This document shows, piece by piece, positions 43,444 through 53,059 of a stretch of 64,000 nucleotides of DNA (its first letter is position 1; each line of letters opens with the position of its first letter). The stretch is from Lederbergia panacisoli (GTDB taxonomy: Bacteria > Bacillota > Bacilli > Bacillales > Bacillaceae_C). Under the pieces are notes generated by a model. It was not told where the DNA came from. It saw only the letters and a list, made by a program, of their open reading frames with translations, and made no database searches. A program made the translations under genes and the position numbers. The stretch lies in assembly GCF_024626525.1 (NCBI RefSeq), contig NZ_JANJGU010000003.1, forward strand, positions 217,911 through 281,910, read 5' to 3'.

Positions 43444-44736
43444 TTGGAAAAAATCATCGTCCGCGGCGGAAAAAGGCTGAGCGGCACTGTTAAAGTTGAA
43501 GGAGCAAAAAATGCCGTATTGCCTGTGATCGCTGCATCATTATTAGCGAGTGAAGGAAAGAGCATCATACGAAATGTACCGATTCTCTCCGATGTATATA
43601 CAATAGGGGAAGTGCTGCGCCATTTAAACGCCAGTGTTGATTTTGTGGATAAAACCATTATTGTAGATGCATCAGGGGATCTTAATATAGAAGCACCTTT
43701 TGAGTATGTGCGTAAAATGAGGGCTTCTGTACTCGTAATGGGCTCTTTGCTAGCTAGACAGGGCAGAGCGCGTGTTGCATTACCAGGAGGCTGTGCAATT
43801 GGATCTCGTCCCATTGATTATCATTTAAAAGGCTTCGAAGCAATGGGAGCGAAAGTAAAAGTAGAGAATGGCTTCATTGAAGCAACGGCCGATAAACTTA
43901 AGGGAGCAAAAATTTATTTAGACTTCCCAAGTGTCGGTGCAACCCAAAACATTATGATGGCAGCAGTTTTAGCAGAAGGTTCAACAGTAATTGAAAACTG
44001 TGCAAAGGAACCAGAAATCGTATGCCTCGCCAATTATTTAAATAGTATGGGTGCGATTGTTAGAGGAGCCGGAACAGGTACAATTCGTATTGAGGGAGTA
44101 GAGAAATTGTATGGCGCTGACCATACAATCATTCCAGACCGAATTGAAGCAGGCACATTTATGGTTGCAGCTGCCATTACCGGCGGCAACGTACTTGTCC
44201 AGGGGGCAATCCCTGAACATTTGTCGTCTGTTATTGCGAAGCTGGAAGAAATGAATGTAACTGTCATTGAAGAAGCAAATGGAGTTCGTGTCATCGGGCC
44301 AGATAAGTTAAAGGCTGTTGACATTAAAACGATGGTCCATCCAGGCTTTCCGACGGATATGCAATCACAAATGATGGCACTCCTCGTTTGTGCAGAAGGA
44401 ACGAGCCTCATCACTGAAACTGTTTTTGAAAATCGCTATATGCATGTAGAGGAATTTCGCAGAATGAACACTGATATAAAAATTGAAGGCCGCTCTGTCA
44501 TTATTAACGGACCGAGTCAACTTCAAGGTGCTGAAGTAGCCGCAACCGATTTACGCGCAGCGGCAGCATTGATTATTGCTGGCCTAAAAGCAGACGGATA
44601 CACTCGCGTTACAGAACTAAAACACCTTGACCGCGGATATTTAGACTTCCACCTCAAACTCCAGTCTCTTGGAGCAGACATCGAACGCGTGAAAGATCTA
44701 ACCGTGGAAACAGAAACTGTAGAAACTAATTCATAA
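43444..44736 (+). CDS. murAA: UDP-N-acetylglucosamine 1-carboxyvinyltransferase, main copy (MurAA)
   Basis: 430 residues. It has [16 protein letters not shown] near 22-37, the catalytic-Cys loop [15 protein letters not shown] near 113-127, [15 protein letters not shown] and [12 protein letters not shown]. It catalyses the first committed peptidoglycan step. TTG start at 43444 ([12 protein letters not shown]) after GGAGGGG. It precedes spoIID, as in B. subtilis where murAA is the essential paralog. It is distinct from the second copy at 18050. Confidence 0.95.
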   Translation: MEKIIVRGGKRLSGTVKVEGAKNAVLPVIAASLLASEGKSIIRNVPILSDVYTIGEVLRHLNASVDFVDKTIIVDASGDLNIEAPFEYVRKMRASVLVMGSLLARQGRARVALPGGCAIGSRPIDYHLKGFEAMGAKVKVENGFIEATADKLKGAKIYLDFPSVGATQNIMMAAVLAEGSTVIENCAKEPEIVCLANYLNSMGAIVRGAGTGTIRIEGVEKLYGADHTIIPDRIEAGTFMVAAAITGGNVLVQGAIPEHLSSVIAKLEEMNVTVIEEANGVRVIGPDKLKAVDIKTMVHPGFPTDMQSQMMALLVCAEGTSLITETVFENRYMHVEEFRRMNTDIKIEGRSVIINGPSQLQGAEVAATDLRAAAALIIAGLKADGYTRVTELKHLDRGYLDFHLKLQSLGADIERVKDLTVETETVETNS

Positions 44737-44749
44737 TGTTATTTATAAA

Positions 44750-44778
44750 AAATCCGCCTGTTTAGTGGCGGATTTTTT
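44750..44778 (+). terminator. Intrinsic terminator of murAA
   Basis: Stem AAATCCGCC / GGCGGATTT with an 8-nt loop and six T residues. Confidence 0.93.
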
Positions 44779-44934
44779 ATTGTGGAAATAAAGAATAAGT
44801 TTTAGAAATTTAACTTTAGTAAATCGGGGGTTCGGACTAAAGACTAATTTTTACTTATGTTTCATTGTGAGTAAGTAATGGTAATGAAGTAATGGTGAAA
44901 TCCTATTTTGCGGGTATCGGTTTTCGAGTTGGCA

Positions 44935-45262
44935 TTGGTTTCGATCTGAAATTCTAGCTTTTCGTGATTACGAGCCGAATTGTCGTTGGATTCGATCTGA
45001 AATTCTTCTTTTTCAAAATTACGAATCGAAACAGTCCTAGATACTGACTAAAATTCAACTTTTTCCAAATTTTATCCCAAATCAGTTATAAAATCAGACG
45101 TAACTCAGTGATGATTTCATACCGAGAGAAGATTACCATTTAGACAGCGATAATGGACAACTATCTCGCCCTGAAAGCTAATTTGTCCAATAAGACAGCT
45201 ATAATGGACAAAATCTCTTATCCCACCGAAAGTTTGTCCAATAGCCATTTAAATTGTACAAT
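44935..45262. repeat. Degenerate 51-bp tandem repeats upstream of spoIID
   Basis: Two related stretches occur. TCGATCTGAAATTCT recurs at 44941 and 44992, with a weaker copy about 45043. AGACAGC(G/T)ATAATGGACAA recurs at 45142 and 45193. Both give a 51-bp spacing. Each later unit carries a GGACAA...TTGTCC inverted repeat. No gene is seen between the murAA terminator and spoIID. Confidence 0.7.
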
Positions 45263-45357
45263 TTCTATTTAAACCTCCAAAAACCCCAGTAACTTCCTAA
45301 CCCATTCTCAATCAATACCCTATAATGCAAACTACAACAATATCACACCAAACCGAG

Positions 45358-45386
45358 TCATAAATGCTTGTCCATTCCCATATATT
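45358..45386 (+). promoter_or_regulatory. Probable SigE promoter of spoIID
   Basis: TCATAAA (45358-45364), 14-nt spacer, CATATATT (45379-45386) fits the mother-cell SigE pattern (KMATATT, N14-15, CATACAHT). It lies 51 nt before the spoIID start, and spoIID is SigE-dependent in B. subtilis. Confidence 0.6.
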
Positions 45387-45437
45387 TAGAATCAGGTGAT
45401 GGGGTCATCGCCTTAATTTTGTATTGGGGGATTAGGC

Positions 45438-46457
45438 ATGAAACAATTAAAACCAGCATTCGTCTTGGCAGCCATTTTACTAGCATTATCGTTCACTATT
45501 CCAGCTATCCTCGTTCTGCCTTTTACAAATGATAAGACGGAAGGGGCACTGGCTGAGCGGGAGGAGGTTCAGCCGAAGCAAAATATGAATGAGTCATCAA
45601 CAGAGGTAGCTGTATTCCGATCTAATACGAAAAAAATAGAAAAGCTTCCGCTTGAGGAGTATGTCATCGGTGTAGTCGCTTCGGAAATGCCGGCGGATTT
45701 TGAAATGGAGGCTTTAAAGGCTCAAGCTCTAGCAGCGAGGACGTACATTGTAAGTCATTTAATGAATCCACCAGATAAAAACAGCATTCCAGAAGGAGCC
45801 AATATTAAAGATACGGTCGATCATCAAGTCTATAAAAATAAATCAGAGTTAAAAAAACAGTGGGGAAAAGATTATGATTGGAAATATAAAAAAGTTGCAG
45901 AAGCAGTAAAGGCTACTGCAGGACAAATTTTAACATATAATGAAAAACCAATTACGGCCTCTTTCTTCTCGACAAGCAATGGATACACAGAAAATGCTGA
46001 AGATTATTGGACAAATCAAATCCCATATTTAAAAAGTGTAGAGAGTCCTTGGGATAGTAAATCTCCTAAGTTTAATAGTCAGAAAGTCTTATCTATTTCC
46101 GATTTTGAAAATAAGTTAGGTGTTAAAATAGGAAGTGAAAAAGATATTGGAACGATAACAGGGAGAACGTCCGGAAAAAAAGTCGCCACCGTCAATATTA
46201 ACGGCAAGGATTTTACCGGTAGAGAAGTGCGAGAAAAACTTGGTCTTAGATCAACGGATTTCACGTGGATACGAAAAGGAGACTCGATTATCATATCAAC
46301 AAAAGGCTTTGGTCATGGGGTAGGCATGAGTCAATACGGTGCAAATGGTATGGCAAAAGAGGGAAAAAAATACGATGAAATTGTCACACACTATTATCAA
46401 GGTATCGCGATTTCCAATGCAGATCAAATAGATGATCGAAAGTTGGCATCAAAGTAA
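45438..46457 (+). CDS. spoIID: Stage II sporulation protein D (lytic transglycosylase)
   Basis: 339 residues. The N-terminal membrane anchor (about 8-30) is followed by the SpoIID/LytB domain: [34 protein letters not shown] near 73-107, with the catalytic Glu in SEMP, and the C-terminal [17 protein letters not shown]. It degrades glycan strands during engulfment with SpoIIM and SpoIIP. RBS GGGGGATTAGGC. A SigE-type promoter lies upstream and a strong terminator downstream. Confidence 0.95.
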   Translation: MKQLKPAFVLAAILLALSFTIPAILVLPFTNDKTEGALAEREEVQPKQNMNESSTEVAVFRSNTKKIEKLPLEEYVIGVVASEMPADFEMEALKAQALAARTYIVSHLMNPPDKNSIPEGANIKDTVDHQVYKNKSELKKQWGKDYDWKYKKVAEAVKATAGQILTYNEKPITASFFSTSNGYTENAEDYWTNQIPYLKSVESPWDSKSPKFNSQKVLSISDFENKLGVKIGSEKDIGTITGRTSGKKVATVNINGKDFTGREVREKLGLRSTDFTWIRKGDSIIISTKGFGHGVGMSQYGANGMAKEGKKYDEIVTHYYQGIAISNADQIDDRKLASK

Positions 46458-46463
46458 CAATCA

Positions 46464-46503
46464 TTGCTGAATCCTTATTTTACGGGGATTCAGCAATTTT
46501 TTT
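46464..46503 (+). terminator. Intrinsic terminator of spoIID
   Basis: An 11-bp stem TTGCTGAATCC / GGATTCAGCAA followed by seven T residues. Confidence 0.94.
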
Positions 46504-46523
46504 ATATATTTTTCAATAAAAGT

Positions 46524-46552
46524 GTATATTATTTTGCATTTGTCGAAAAAAT
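46524..46552 (+). promoter_or_regulatory. Probable SigF promoter of spoIIQ
   Basis: GTATA (46524-46528), 15-nt spacer, CGAAAAAAT (46544-46552) resembles the SigF consensus (GYWTA, N15, GGNRANANT), with one mismatch at the first base of the -10. The overlapping TGTCGAA (46541-46547) also matches a Spo0A box, but spoIIQ is normally SigF-driven. Confidence 0.45.
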
Positions 46553-46624
46553 AAGTGGATAAAATTAATTTTCGAAGTATATTATTCTCGCTTTCTGTTC
46601 AGAATGGTGACAGAGGTGATGAAA

Positions 46625-47434
46625 ATGAGAGAGGAAGAAAAGAATCGATCTTCTCAATGGAAAACTTTTTTCAAAAAGCGGTGGGTATTTCCAGCAGTGT
46701 ACCTTGTAGCTGCAGCCTTGCTCATTTCTACGATTGTTTGGTATCAGGCAAGCAATAACCCTGTAAAAGATCCAGAGGTCGCAGAAAATGGCAAAGACAT
46801 AACTGGCAAAAATAATGAGGAGCCGGTTATCGAAGTAAACCAGTCTTTTGAAAATGTCGTTATGCCAGTAAAAAATGATGATGAAGTCGTCATTAAAACG
46901 CAATTTTTCGATGCAAATGCATCAGCAGAAAAACAGGAAGAAGCACTCATTGTAGATGGTAATAAATATCGTCCAAATATGGGACTTGATATTGCCAACA
47001 AAGATGGAAAAGAGTTTGAAGTAGTAGCTGCTCTAAGCGGAAAAGTTGCTTCAGTTCGTCAAGATGCATTGCTCGGAAACGTCATTGAAGTGGAACATGA
47101 AAAAGGAGTCGTTACGATTTATCAGTCTGTCAAAGACATTAAAGTTAAAGCAGGCGATTCAGTTCAACAAGGTGACCTACTTGCCACTTCAGGTACAAGC
47201 CAATTAAATATGGCTGCAGAAAACCATGTTCATTTTGAAATCAGAAAAGACAACCAGGCACTGAACCCACAAACTTACTTTGGACAATCACTCACTGTAT
47301 TATCAGAAGCAGAAGTGGATGATTCCAAAATCTCTGGACAAGTTGAATCCGGAGAGGGATCAGATAATGCGAAGAACACTGAAGATTCAGAGTCTGAAGA
47401 TACTGGGTCTGATACTGAATCGGAACTGGAATAA
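46625..47434 (+). CDS. spoIIQ: Stage II sporulation protein Q (LytM/M23 domain)
   Basis: 269 residues. One membrane helix (about 21-39) precedes an M23/LytM domain (about 95-225). The HxH zinc motif survives in NHVHFEI, but the first zinc ligand, normally His in H-x3-D, is Asn in NMGLD. As in B. subtilis SpoIIQ, the domain is therefore probably non-catalytic. It is anchored in the forespore membrane and binds SpoIIIAH across the septum for engulfment and the feeding channel. A low-complexity acidic tail ends the protein. ATG 46625 is preferred (after GAGGTGATG). Confidence 0.93.
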   Translation: MREEEKNRSSQWKTFFKKRWVFPAVYLVAAALLISTIVWYQASNNPVKDPEVAENGKDITGKNNEEPVIEVNQSFENVVMPVKNDDEVVIKTQFFDANASAEKQEEALIVDGNKYRPNMGLDIANKDGKEFEVVAALSGKVASVRQDALLGNVIEVEHEKGVVTIYQSVKDIKVKAGDSVQQGDLLATSGTSQLNMAAENHVHFEIRKDNQALNPQTYFGQSLTVLSEAEVDDSKISGQVESGEGSDNAKNTEDSESEDTGSDTESELE

Positions 47435-47447
47435 GCAAATTTATTAA

Positions 47448-47478
47448 GGCGGGCTGCCTATACGGTCCGTCTTTTTTT
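47448..47478 (+). terminator. Intrinsic terminator of spoIIQ
   Basis: Stem GGCGGGC / GTCCGTC (two G-T pairs) with a 10-nt loop, followed by seven T residues. Confidence 0.85.
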
Positions 47479-47841
47479 GATGGGAAAAATAACGACATTT
47501 CTCGGGAAATAATTGCGTTAAAAATCGAAACCTCTGCTTCCCTTATGAACTTGTTATTTTACGCATATATTTGCCCTCATCACAATAAGTATATAATACA
47601 AACTGTACAAAAAAGAGAGTGTTTGAGGTGAGGAATCGTTGTAAAGAACCCACATTCAGTTATAGATATGTTTATATTCAGAAAAGAGAGATGGATTTCA
47701 AATAGAGATTTCACTAATAAGTCGCAAGCTTTGGAAGGCTGTAAACATTCACTAGCCAGCTTGAGCAGATGAAGTATATATATAAAAACTGACGAGTCTC
47801 ATTTCACACTCCTCACATCCAATTCGAGGAGGGCGAGCGGT
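47479..47841 (+). other. 363-bp gap upstream of spoIIID
   Basis: AT-rich sequence with no supported gene. A SigE promoter is expected here for spoIIID, but no convincing match to the consensus was found by eye. TATAAT-like sequence occurs near 47595. Confidence 0.4.
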
Positions 47842-48108
47842 GTGCACGATTACATCAAAGAGAGAACAATCAAGATTGGAAGGTATATCGTGGAGACAAG
47901 AAAAACGGTTCGCGTAATTGCGAAGGAGTTTGGAGTATCCAAAAGTACTGTCCATAAAGATTTAACGGAGCGTTTACCGGAAATCAATCCAGATTTAGCA
48001 AATGAAGTAAAATTAATTTTGGATTATCATAAATCTATTAGACATTTACGAGGTGGAGAAGCGACAAAGCAAAAGTATAAAAAAGAAGAGATGAAGAGTG
48101 GTTTATAA
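47842..48108 (+). CDS. spoIIID: Sporulation transcription factor SpoIIID
   Basis: 88 residues. The N-terminus HDYIKERTIKIGRYIVETRKTVRVIAKEFGVSKSTVHKDLTERLPEINPDLANEVK contains the helix-turn-helix (about 24-44) and matches the family closely. The basic C-terminal helix contacts the minor groove. It switches mother-cell genes on and off between SigE and SigK stages. GTG start at 47842 after GAGGAGGGCGAGC. Followed by mbl, the conserved order. Confidence 0.96.
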   Translation: MHDYIKERTIKIGRYIVETRKTVRVIAKEFGVSKSTVHKDLTERLPEINPDLANEVKLILDYHKSIRHLRGGEATKQKYKKEEMKSGL

Positions 48109-48229
48109 AGGCAATTTTTCCAAAAGGTTGTTGATATTTGATGGAAATCCTAAATAAAATGGGAAAAGAGCTTCCATATTATGTATAAGCTTTTATAAAA
48201 TCTCTTAGAAAATAGTCTTAATGAAGTAG

Positions 48230-48256
48230 AGGGAGCGAATTGCTTCCTTTTTATTT
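48230..48256 (+). terminator. Terminator after spoIIID
   Basis: Stem AGGGAGC / GCTTCCT with a 5-nt loop and TTTTATTTT. The 200 bp between this and mbl are AT-rich and hold no gene. Confidence 0.85.
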
Positions 48257-48456
48257 TGTCGATTTTTATGTCGAAAAAACCATTATTTCTTACCTATTTA
48301 CAATTTGAATATGGTAAAATAAACAATTAGGGAAATAAAAAGAAAATGCTTTATTTCTGATCTTTTTTTGCTTTTTTTAAACAAAATAGCTATCATCCAA
48401 TGAGAAAATCAAATACATAAAATGATAGATAAAAATGTCGAAAGTAGGGATATTGT

Positions 48457-49458
48457 ATGTTTGCGAAAGATATTGGGATTGACTTGGGGACTGCAAATGT
48501 TTTGATTCACGTGAAAGGGCAAGGGATCGTTTTAAACGAACCATCGGTTGTAGCCATTGACCGCAATACAAATAAGGTACTCGCGGTTGGTGAGGAAGCG
48601 AGAAGAATGGTCGGAAGGACACCAGGAAACATTGTAGCGATTCGTCCTTTACGTGATGGGGTCATTGCTGACTTTGATGTGACGGAAGCAATGCTTAAAC
48701 ATTTCATCAACAAGCTGAATGTAAAAGGCTTTTTATCGAAGCCCCGCATTTTGATCTGCTGCCCAACTAACATCACAAGTGTCGAACAAAAAGCAATTAG
48801 AGAAGCAGCTGAAAAAAGCGGCGGAAAGAAAATTTACTTAGAAGAAGAACCAAAAGTAGCTGCCATTGGTGCCGGAATGGATATTTTCCAACCGAGTGGA
48901 AATATGGTTGTTGATATCGGCGGAGGTACAACAGATGTAGCTGTTTTATCAATGGGCGATATTGTAACATCCGCTTCCATTAAAATGGCTGGAGATAATT
49001 TTGACAACGAAATTTTGAATTACGTAAAAAGAGAGTACAAGCTCTTAATTGGAGAAAGAACATCTGAGAGCATTAAAATAAACATCGGTACGGTTTTCCC
49101 TAATGGTCGTTATGAGGAAATGGAAATTCGCGGACGTGACATGGTTTCAGGTCTTCCACGTACCATCTCTGTTAATTCCAAGGAAATTGAAGAGGCACTT
49201 CGTGAATCTGTCGATGTCATTGTTCAGGCTGCTAAAAATGTATTAGAAAAAACGCCACCTGAATTATCAGCAGATATTATTGACCGCGGTGTAATTTTAA
49301 CCGGTGGAGGGGCACTTCTTCATGGTATTGACCAACTTCTTGCAGAGGAGTTGAAAGTTCCAGTTCTCATTGCTGAACATCCAATGGACGCTGTCGCAAC
49401 TGGAACAGGAATCATGCTTGAAAATATGGACAAAATTTTGCGTCGTACTTTTGTGTAA
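48457..49458 (+). CDS. mbl: MreB-like cell-shape protein Mbl
   Basis: 333 residues of the actin fold. Phosphate-1 motif is IGIDLGTANVLIHVKGQG (about 5-22), phosphate-2 VVDIGGGTTDVAVLS near 152-166, and the adenosine motif ILTGGGALLHGID near 284. The start MFAKDIGIDLGTANVL and position after spoIIID identify Mbl. It forms membrane-bound filaments that direct elongation of the cylindrical cell wall. Confidence 0.95.
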   Translation: MFAKDIGIDLGTANVLIHVKGQGIVLNEPSVVAIDRNTNKVLAVGEEARRMVGRTPGNIVAIRPLRDGVIADFDVTEAMLKHFINKLNVKGFLSKPRILICCPTNITSVEQKAIREAAEKSGGKKIYLEEEPKVAAIGAGMDIFQPSGNMVVDIGGGTTDVAVLSMGDIVTSASIKMAGDNFDNEILNYVKREYKLLIGERTSESIKINIGTVFPNGRYEEMEIRGRDMVSGLPRTISVNSKEIEEALRESVDVIVQAAKNVLEKTPPELSADIIDRGVILTGGGALLHGIDQLLAEELKVPVLIAEHPMDAVATGTGIMLENMDKILRRTFV

Positions 49459-49490
49459 GTTCTTCAAGATTAATGGACTGAGGTGATTCG

Positions 49491-50270
49491 ATGTTACGTG
49501 GGTTTTATACAGCAGCGTCCGGCATGTATGCACAGCAACGGAAGACAGAATTGTTGACGAATAATATGGCGAATATCAATACACCTGGTTTTAAAGAAGA
49601 TACTTCTGCAATCCGGGCATTTCCAGAGATGCTTCTGCAACGGATAGAGGCAGGGAATCCTACACCTAGGACAATTGGGCCGATCAACACGGGTGTATAC
49701 ATGCAAGAGACCTTACCACGCTTCATACAAGGGGATCTTCGGCAAACAGATATAGGGACGGATTTGGCGCTTACGGATTTAGAAGGCATACCTGTTTTTT
49801 TTACAGTGGAAGAAAATGGTCAAACTAAATATACGAGGAACGGAAGATTTACTTTGGATGCGGAAGGCTTGCTTACGACAGCAGAAGGCTTTCCAGTCCT
49901 TGATGTAAATGGCAATCAGATCCGATTGAATAGCGATCGATTTAAAGTTGCGAGCAATGGAATGATTGAAGAAGATGGAGTCGAGGTTGCCCGTCTTGGC
50001 ATTGCGGCGGCTGAAAATCCTGAAGCTCTGATTAAAGAAGGCAATGGCCTTTTTCGTACTGAAAATAATGCCCTGCTTCCCAATGCTGAAGGAAATACGG
50101 CCTTCTCAATTTCACAAGGCTTTATAGAAGCGTCTACCGTCGACCCAACTCGGGCAATGGCTGAAATGCTTTCGGCTTATAGAGCATTTGAAGCAAATCA
50201 GAAAATTGTACAGGCTTATGATAGAAGCATGGAAAAAGCAGTGAATGAGATTGGAAGAGTGAATGGGTAA
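49491..50270 (+). CDS. flhO: Flagellar hook-basal body protein FlhO
   Basis: 259 residues of the FlgF/FlgG rod-hook family. The N-terminal rod motif is MLRGFYTAASGMYAQQRKTELLTNNMANINTPGFKED and the C-terminal motif EMLSAYRAFEANQKIVQAYDRSMEKAVNEIGR. It is a distal rod or rod-like protein. RBS GAGGTGATTCG. It is 23 nt from flhP, forming the conserved mbl-flhO-flhP cluster away from the main fla/che operon. Confidence 0.93.
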   Translation: MLRGFYTAASGMYAQQRKTELLTNNMANINTPGFKEDTSAIRAFPEMLLQRIEAGNPTPRTIGPINTGVYMQETLPRFIQGDLRQTDIGTDLALTDLEGIPVFFTVEENGQTKYTRNGRFTLDAEGLLTTAEGFPVLDVNGNQIRLNSDRFKVASNGMIEEDGVEVARLGIAAAENPEALIKEGNGLFRTENNALLPNAEGNTAFSISQGFIEASTVDPTRAMAEMLSAYRAFEANQKIVQAYDRSMEKAVNEIGRVNG

Positions 50271-50293
50271 GCCTTTTAAAAGGAGACTGAGTC

Positions 50294-51106
50294 ATGAATA
50301 GGTCGATGACAACGGCAACCAATACAATGAGTCAATTGCAAAAACAATTTGATATTATAAGCAATAATATCGCAAATTCAGGGACAAATGGCTTTAAAAA
50401 AAGAGACGTATCCTTTGCAGATATGATTTTTCAAGAGATCAATAATCAGCCTTCGAGGGAAAGCGAAATTGGCCGGTTATCTCCACATGGAATTCGCCAA
50501 GGGGTAGGGGCAAAATTAGCAAAATCAGCTATGGTTTTGACTCAAGGTTCCATTCAAAACACGGGCAGATCCCTAGATTTTGCATTTACCTCTGAAAATC
50601 AGTTTCTAAAGGTGCGAGTTCAAGATGACGGTGGAACTCATGTCAGATTCACGCGTAATGGTGCACTATACGTAACTCCCTCGGGAAATAATGAACTAAT
50701 GCTCGTTACACAAGATGGCCATGCTGTCCTTGATCAACGTAATAATCCGATTACTTTTTCCGACAAATCGACCGATTTTACAATCACGAATCACGGTGAG
50801 TTCCGTGCAAATGGTGAAACGGTAGCTAACCTTGGCGTCATTGCTTTGAACAAGCCGCAGTACATGGAACAAAAAGGCGATTCTCTTATTGGAATGCCGG
50901 AAAATGCCGGGGTAAATCCTGCGTCGGTTTACACGGACTTAAATTCTACTGCAATCGCGATCCAGCATCAGGCTCTTGAAGCGTCCAATGTGGATTTAAG
51001 TAAAGAGCTAACTGATATGATGAATGTACAGCGTGCATTGCAATTTCAGTCGCGAGCGATTACAGTATCAGACCAAATGATGGGGCTTGTGAACGGAATT
51101 CGATAA
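50294..51106 (+). CDS. flhP: Flagellar hook-basal body protein FlhP
   Basis: 270 residues, paralogous to FlhO: N-terminal MTTATNTMSQLQKQFDIISNNIANSGTNGFKKRDVSF and C-terminal ALEASNVDLSKELTDMMNVQRALQFQSRAITVSDQM. It belongs to the flagellar rod/hook family. RBS AAGGAGACTGAGTC. A collapsed repeat element lies 65 bp after the stop. Confidence 0.93.
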   Translation: MNRSMTTATNTMSQLQKQFDIISNNIANSGTNGFKKRDVSFADMIFQEINNQPSRESEIGRLSPHGIRQGVGAKLAKSAMVLTQGSIQNTGRSLDFAFTSENQFLKVRVQDDGGTHVRFTRNGALYVTPSGNNELMLVTQDGHAVLDQRNNPITFSDKSTDFTITNHGEFRANGETVANLGVIALNKPQYMEQKGDSLIGMPENAGVNPASVYTDLNSTAIAIQHQALEASNVDLSKELTDMMNVQRALQFQSRAITVSDQMMGLVNGIR

Positions 51107-51170
51107 AAACCGCAACAGAATCGATATAATATGTTATGATAAGGTAACATTTATTCATACTTTCAATTAA

Positions 51171-51197
51171 GAAAAGTGGAAGTGCTGGAGCTAGGCA
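51171..51197 (+). repeat. Collapsed remnant of the dispersed element
   Basis: GAAAAGTGGAAG-TGCTGGAGCTAG joins the 5' end and 3' end of the family with about 120 bp of interior missing. Confidence 0.7.
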
Positions 51198-51265
51198 AGG
51201 GTTCATTCTTTCCATTTTCAAAAGGCGGAAAAGGCTGCGCCAGTTGGAGAAAAGGAGTTTATCAT

Positions 51266-51559
51266 ATGGCTAAAGATATCAGCCAAGCAGATGTACAATC
51301 AAGAGAAGACATAAAAAAGCAAAAACGTGAGCAAAAAGCTGAGCGAAAAGCAGCGAAAAAGAACGAGATCCCAAGGCATATTCGAATTCGTTTAATTCCG
51401 ATATGGTTGCGGATTTTCCTAGTGATTGCCATGGTGGCAGGCAGCCTTATCGGTGGTCTGATGGTAGGTTACGGGGTCCTAGGCGATGGAAATCCGAAAG
51501 ATGTTTTGAAAAAAGAAACATGGACTCACATTATGGATCTTGTTGTGGAAAAAAAGTAA
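51266..51559 (+). CDS. EpuA-like small membrane protein (annotated as RNA polymerase beta-associated)
   Basis: 97 residues. The N-terminal 45 residues are very basic and charged (KKQKREQKAERKAAKK), followed by one membrane helix (about 54-77, IWLRIFLVIAMVAGSLIGGLMVGYGVLG) and the ending GDGNPKDVLKKETWTHIMDLVVEKK, typical of the PF11772 family. These are often labelled DNA-directed RNA polymerase subunit beta, which is a family label rather than proof of function. ATG 51266 follows AAAAGGAG. Located between flhP and fabZ, as in related Bacillus. Confidence 0.85.
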   Translation: MAKDISQADVQSREDIKKQKREQKAERKAAKKNEIPRHIRIRLIPIWLRIFLVIAMVAGSLIGGLMVGYGVLGDGNPKDVLKKETWTHIMDLVVEKK

Positions 51560-51632
51560 GATATGAAGATGTACATGCGGGTTCATCGGCAATGCTGGTG
51601 GCCCTTTATTATACATAAAAGGAGGACTTGCC

Positions 51633-52055
51633 ATGCTTGATATCCAACAAATAAAAGAAATCATCCCTCATCGCTACCCATTTCTATTAGTCGATAAAAT
51701 CATTGAGATTGAAGAGGGACAGAAAGTGGTCGGAATCAAAAATGTTTCCGCCAATGAAGAATTTTTCAACGGACATTTCCCTGATTATCCAGTCATGCCA
51801 GGAGTATTGATCGTTGAAGCATTAGCCCAAGTCGGTGCAGTCGCTATGTTGAAAAAGGAAGAAAATCGAGGGAAAATCGGTTTTCTCGCAGGACTTGATA
51901 ACTGCCGCTTCAAACGCCAAGTAAGACCCGGGGACCAGCTCCGCCTCGAAGTCGAAATCATCCGCGTGAAAGGCCCAATCGGAAAAGGCAAAGGAATCGC
52001 AACCGTAGACGGCGAAGTAGCCTGCGAAGCAGAAATTACATTTGCTTTGAAATAA
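51633..52055 (+). CDS. fabZ: 3-hydroxyacyl-ACP dehydratase FabZ
   Basis: 140 residues, hot-dog fold. The catalytic His is in [19 protein letters not shown] near 48, and the Glu in the same motif at about 62. [13 protein letters not shown] lies at the N-terminus. It dehydrates 3-hydroxyacyl-ACP in fatty-acid elongation. RBS AAAGGAGGACTTGCC. A strong terminator follows, then a 1-kb repeat region. Confidence 0.96.
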   Translation: MLDIQQIKEIIPHRYPFLLVDKIIEIEEGQKVVGIKNVSANEEFFNGHFPDYPVMPGVLIVEALAQVGAVAMLKKEENRGKIGFLAGLDNCRFKRQVRPGDQLRLEVEIIRVKGPIGKGKGIATVDGEVACEAEITFALK

Positions 52056-52069
52056 TTGTGTGAATTAAG

Positions 52070-52098
52070 TCCCGTTCCAAACTTTGGAACGGGATTTT
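52070..52098 (+). terminator. Intrinsic terminator of fabZ
   Basis: A near-perfect stem TCCCGTTCCAA / TTGGAACGGGA followed by TTTTA. Confidence 0.9.
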
Positions 52099-52149
52099 AC
52101 TATGGGTCCTATTTTAACACCAAAGTTTTGTGGAGTTTAGAACAGACAG

Positions 52150-52920
52150 GCTCGCTTTGAATGATTCAAACGGACAAGCACGATGCTCATACCGTGAAGA
52201 GGGGCACTAAGAATGATTCAATCGGCCAAGTACGCCGTCTATTTAGTATGACCGGGTACTAAGAATGATTCAATCAACAATCACGCCGCTTATTTCGTAT
52301 GACCGGGCACTAAGAATGATTCAATCGGACAAGTACCACGCTTCCTTCGTGAAAACGGGCACTAAGAGCGATTCAATCGGACAAGTACCACGCTTCCTCC
52401 GTGAGAACGGGCACTAAGAATGATTCAATCGGACAAACACGCCGTCTATTCCGTATGACCGGGCACTAAGAATGATTCAATCGGCCAAACACGCCGCTTA
52501 TTTCGTATGACCGGGCACTAAGAATGATTCAATCGGACAAGTACCACGCTTCCTTCGTGAAAACGGGCACTAAGAGCGATTCAATCGGACAAGTACCACG
52601 CTTCCTCCGTGAGAACGGGCACTAAGAATGATTCAATCGGACAAGTACCACGCTTCCTTCGTGAAAACGGGCACTAAGGGCAATTCAATCAGACAAACAC
52701 GCCGCTTATTTCGTATGACCGGGCACTAAGGGCGATTCAATCGGCCAAACACGCCGCTTATTTCGTATGACCGGGCACTAAGAGCGATTCAATCGGACAA
52801 GTACCACGCTTCCTCCGTAAGAACGGACACTAAGAACGATTCAGTCGCCAAGTACCATGCTTCCTCCATGAAAACGGGCACTAAGAACAATTCAATCGGA
52901 CCAGCGCGCCGCTTATTCCA
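52150..52920. repeat. 52-bp tandem repeat array (about 15 units) after fabZ
   Basis: Units beginning AATCGGACAA start at 52168, 52220, 52272, 52323, 52375, 52427, 52479, 52531, 52583, 52635, 52687, 52739, 52791, 52843 and 52894; two units are 51 bp, the rest 52. Two unit types occur: A (GTACCACGCTTCC) and B (ACACGCCGCTTATT), in the order ?,B,B,A,A,B,B,A,A,A,B,B,A,A,B. A units carry CACG-N7-CGTG, and one has CATG/CATG instead. It fills the gap between the convergent fabZ and XRE genes. About 140 bp after it show nothing recognisable. Confidence 0.93.
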
Positions 52921-53059
52921 ACCGAACATGTACATTACGATCGCTCCCAACCATGCCATTCTCATGAATTTTCCACGCTCAAGGTCACGATGACGGCCCC
53001 AACATGCCCACCTCATCATTTTCCCCACAATAAGAGCACTTTTAATTAGATGCAATAGC

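Noticed and set aside
46541-46547. Spo0A box upstream of spoIIQ
   Set aside because: A single 7-mer match that overlaps a better SigF-type promoter; spoIIQ is expressed in the forespore, where SigF is expected.
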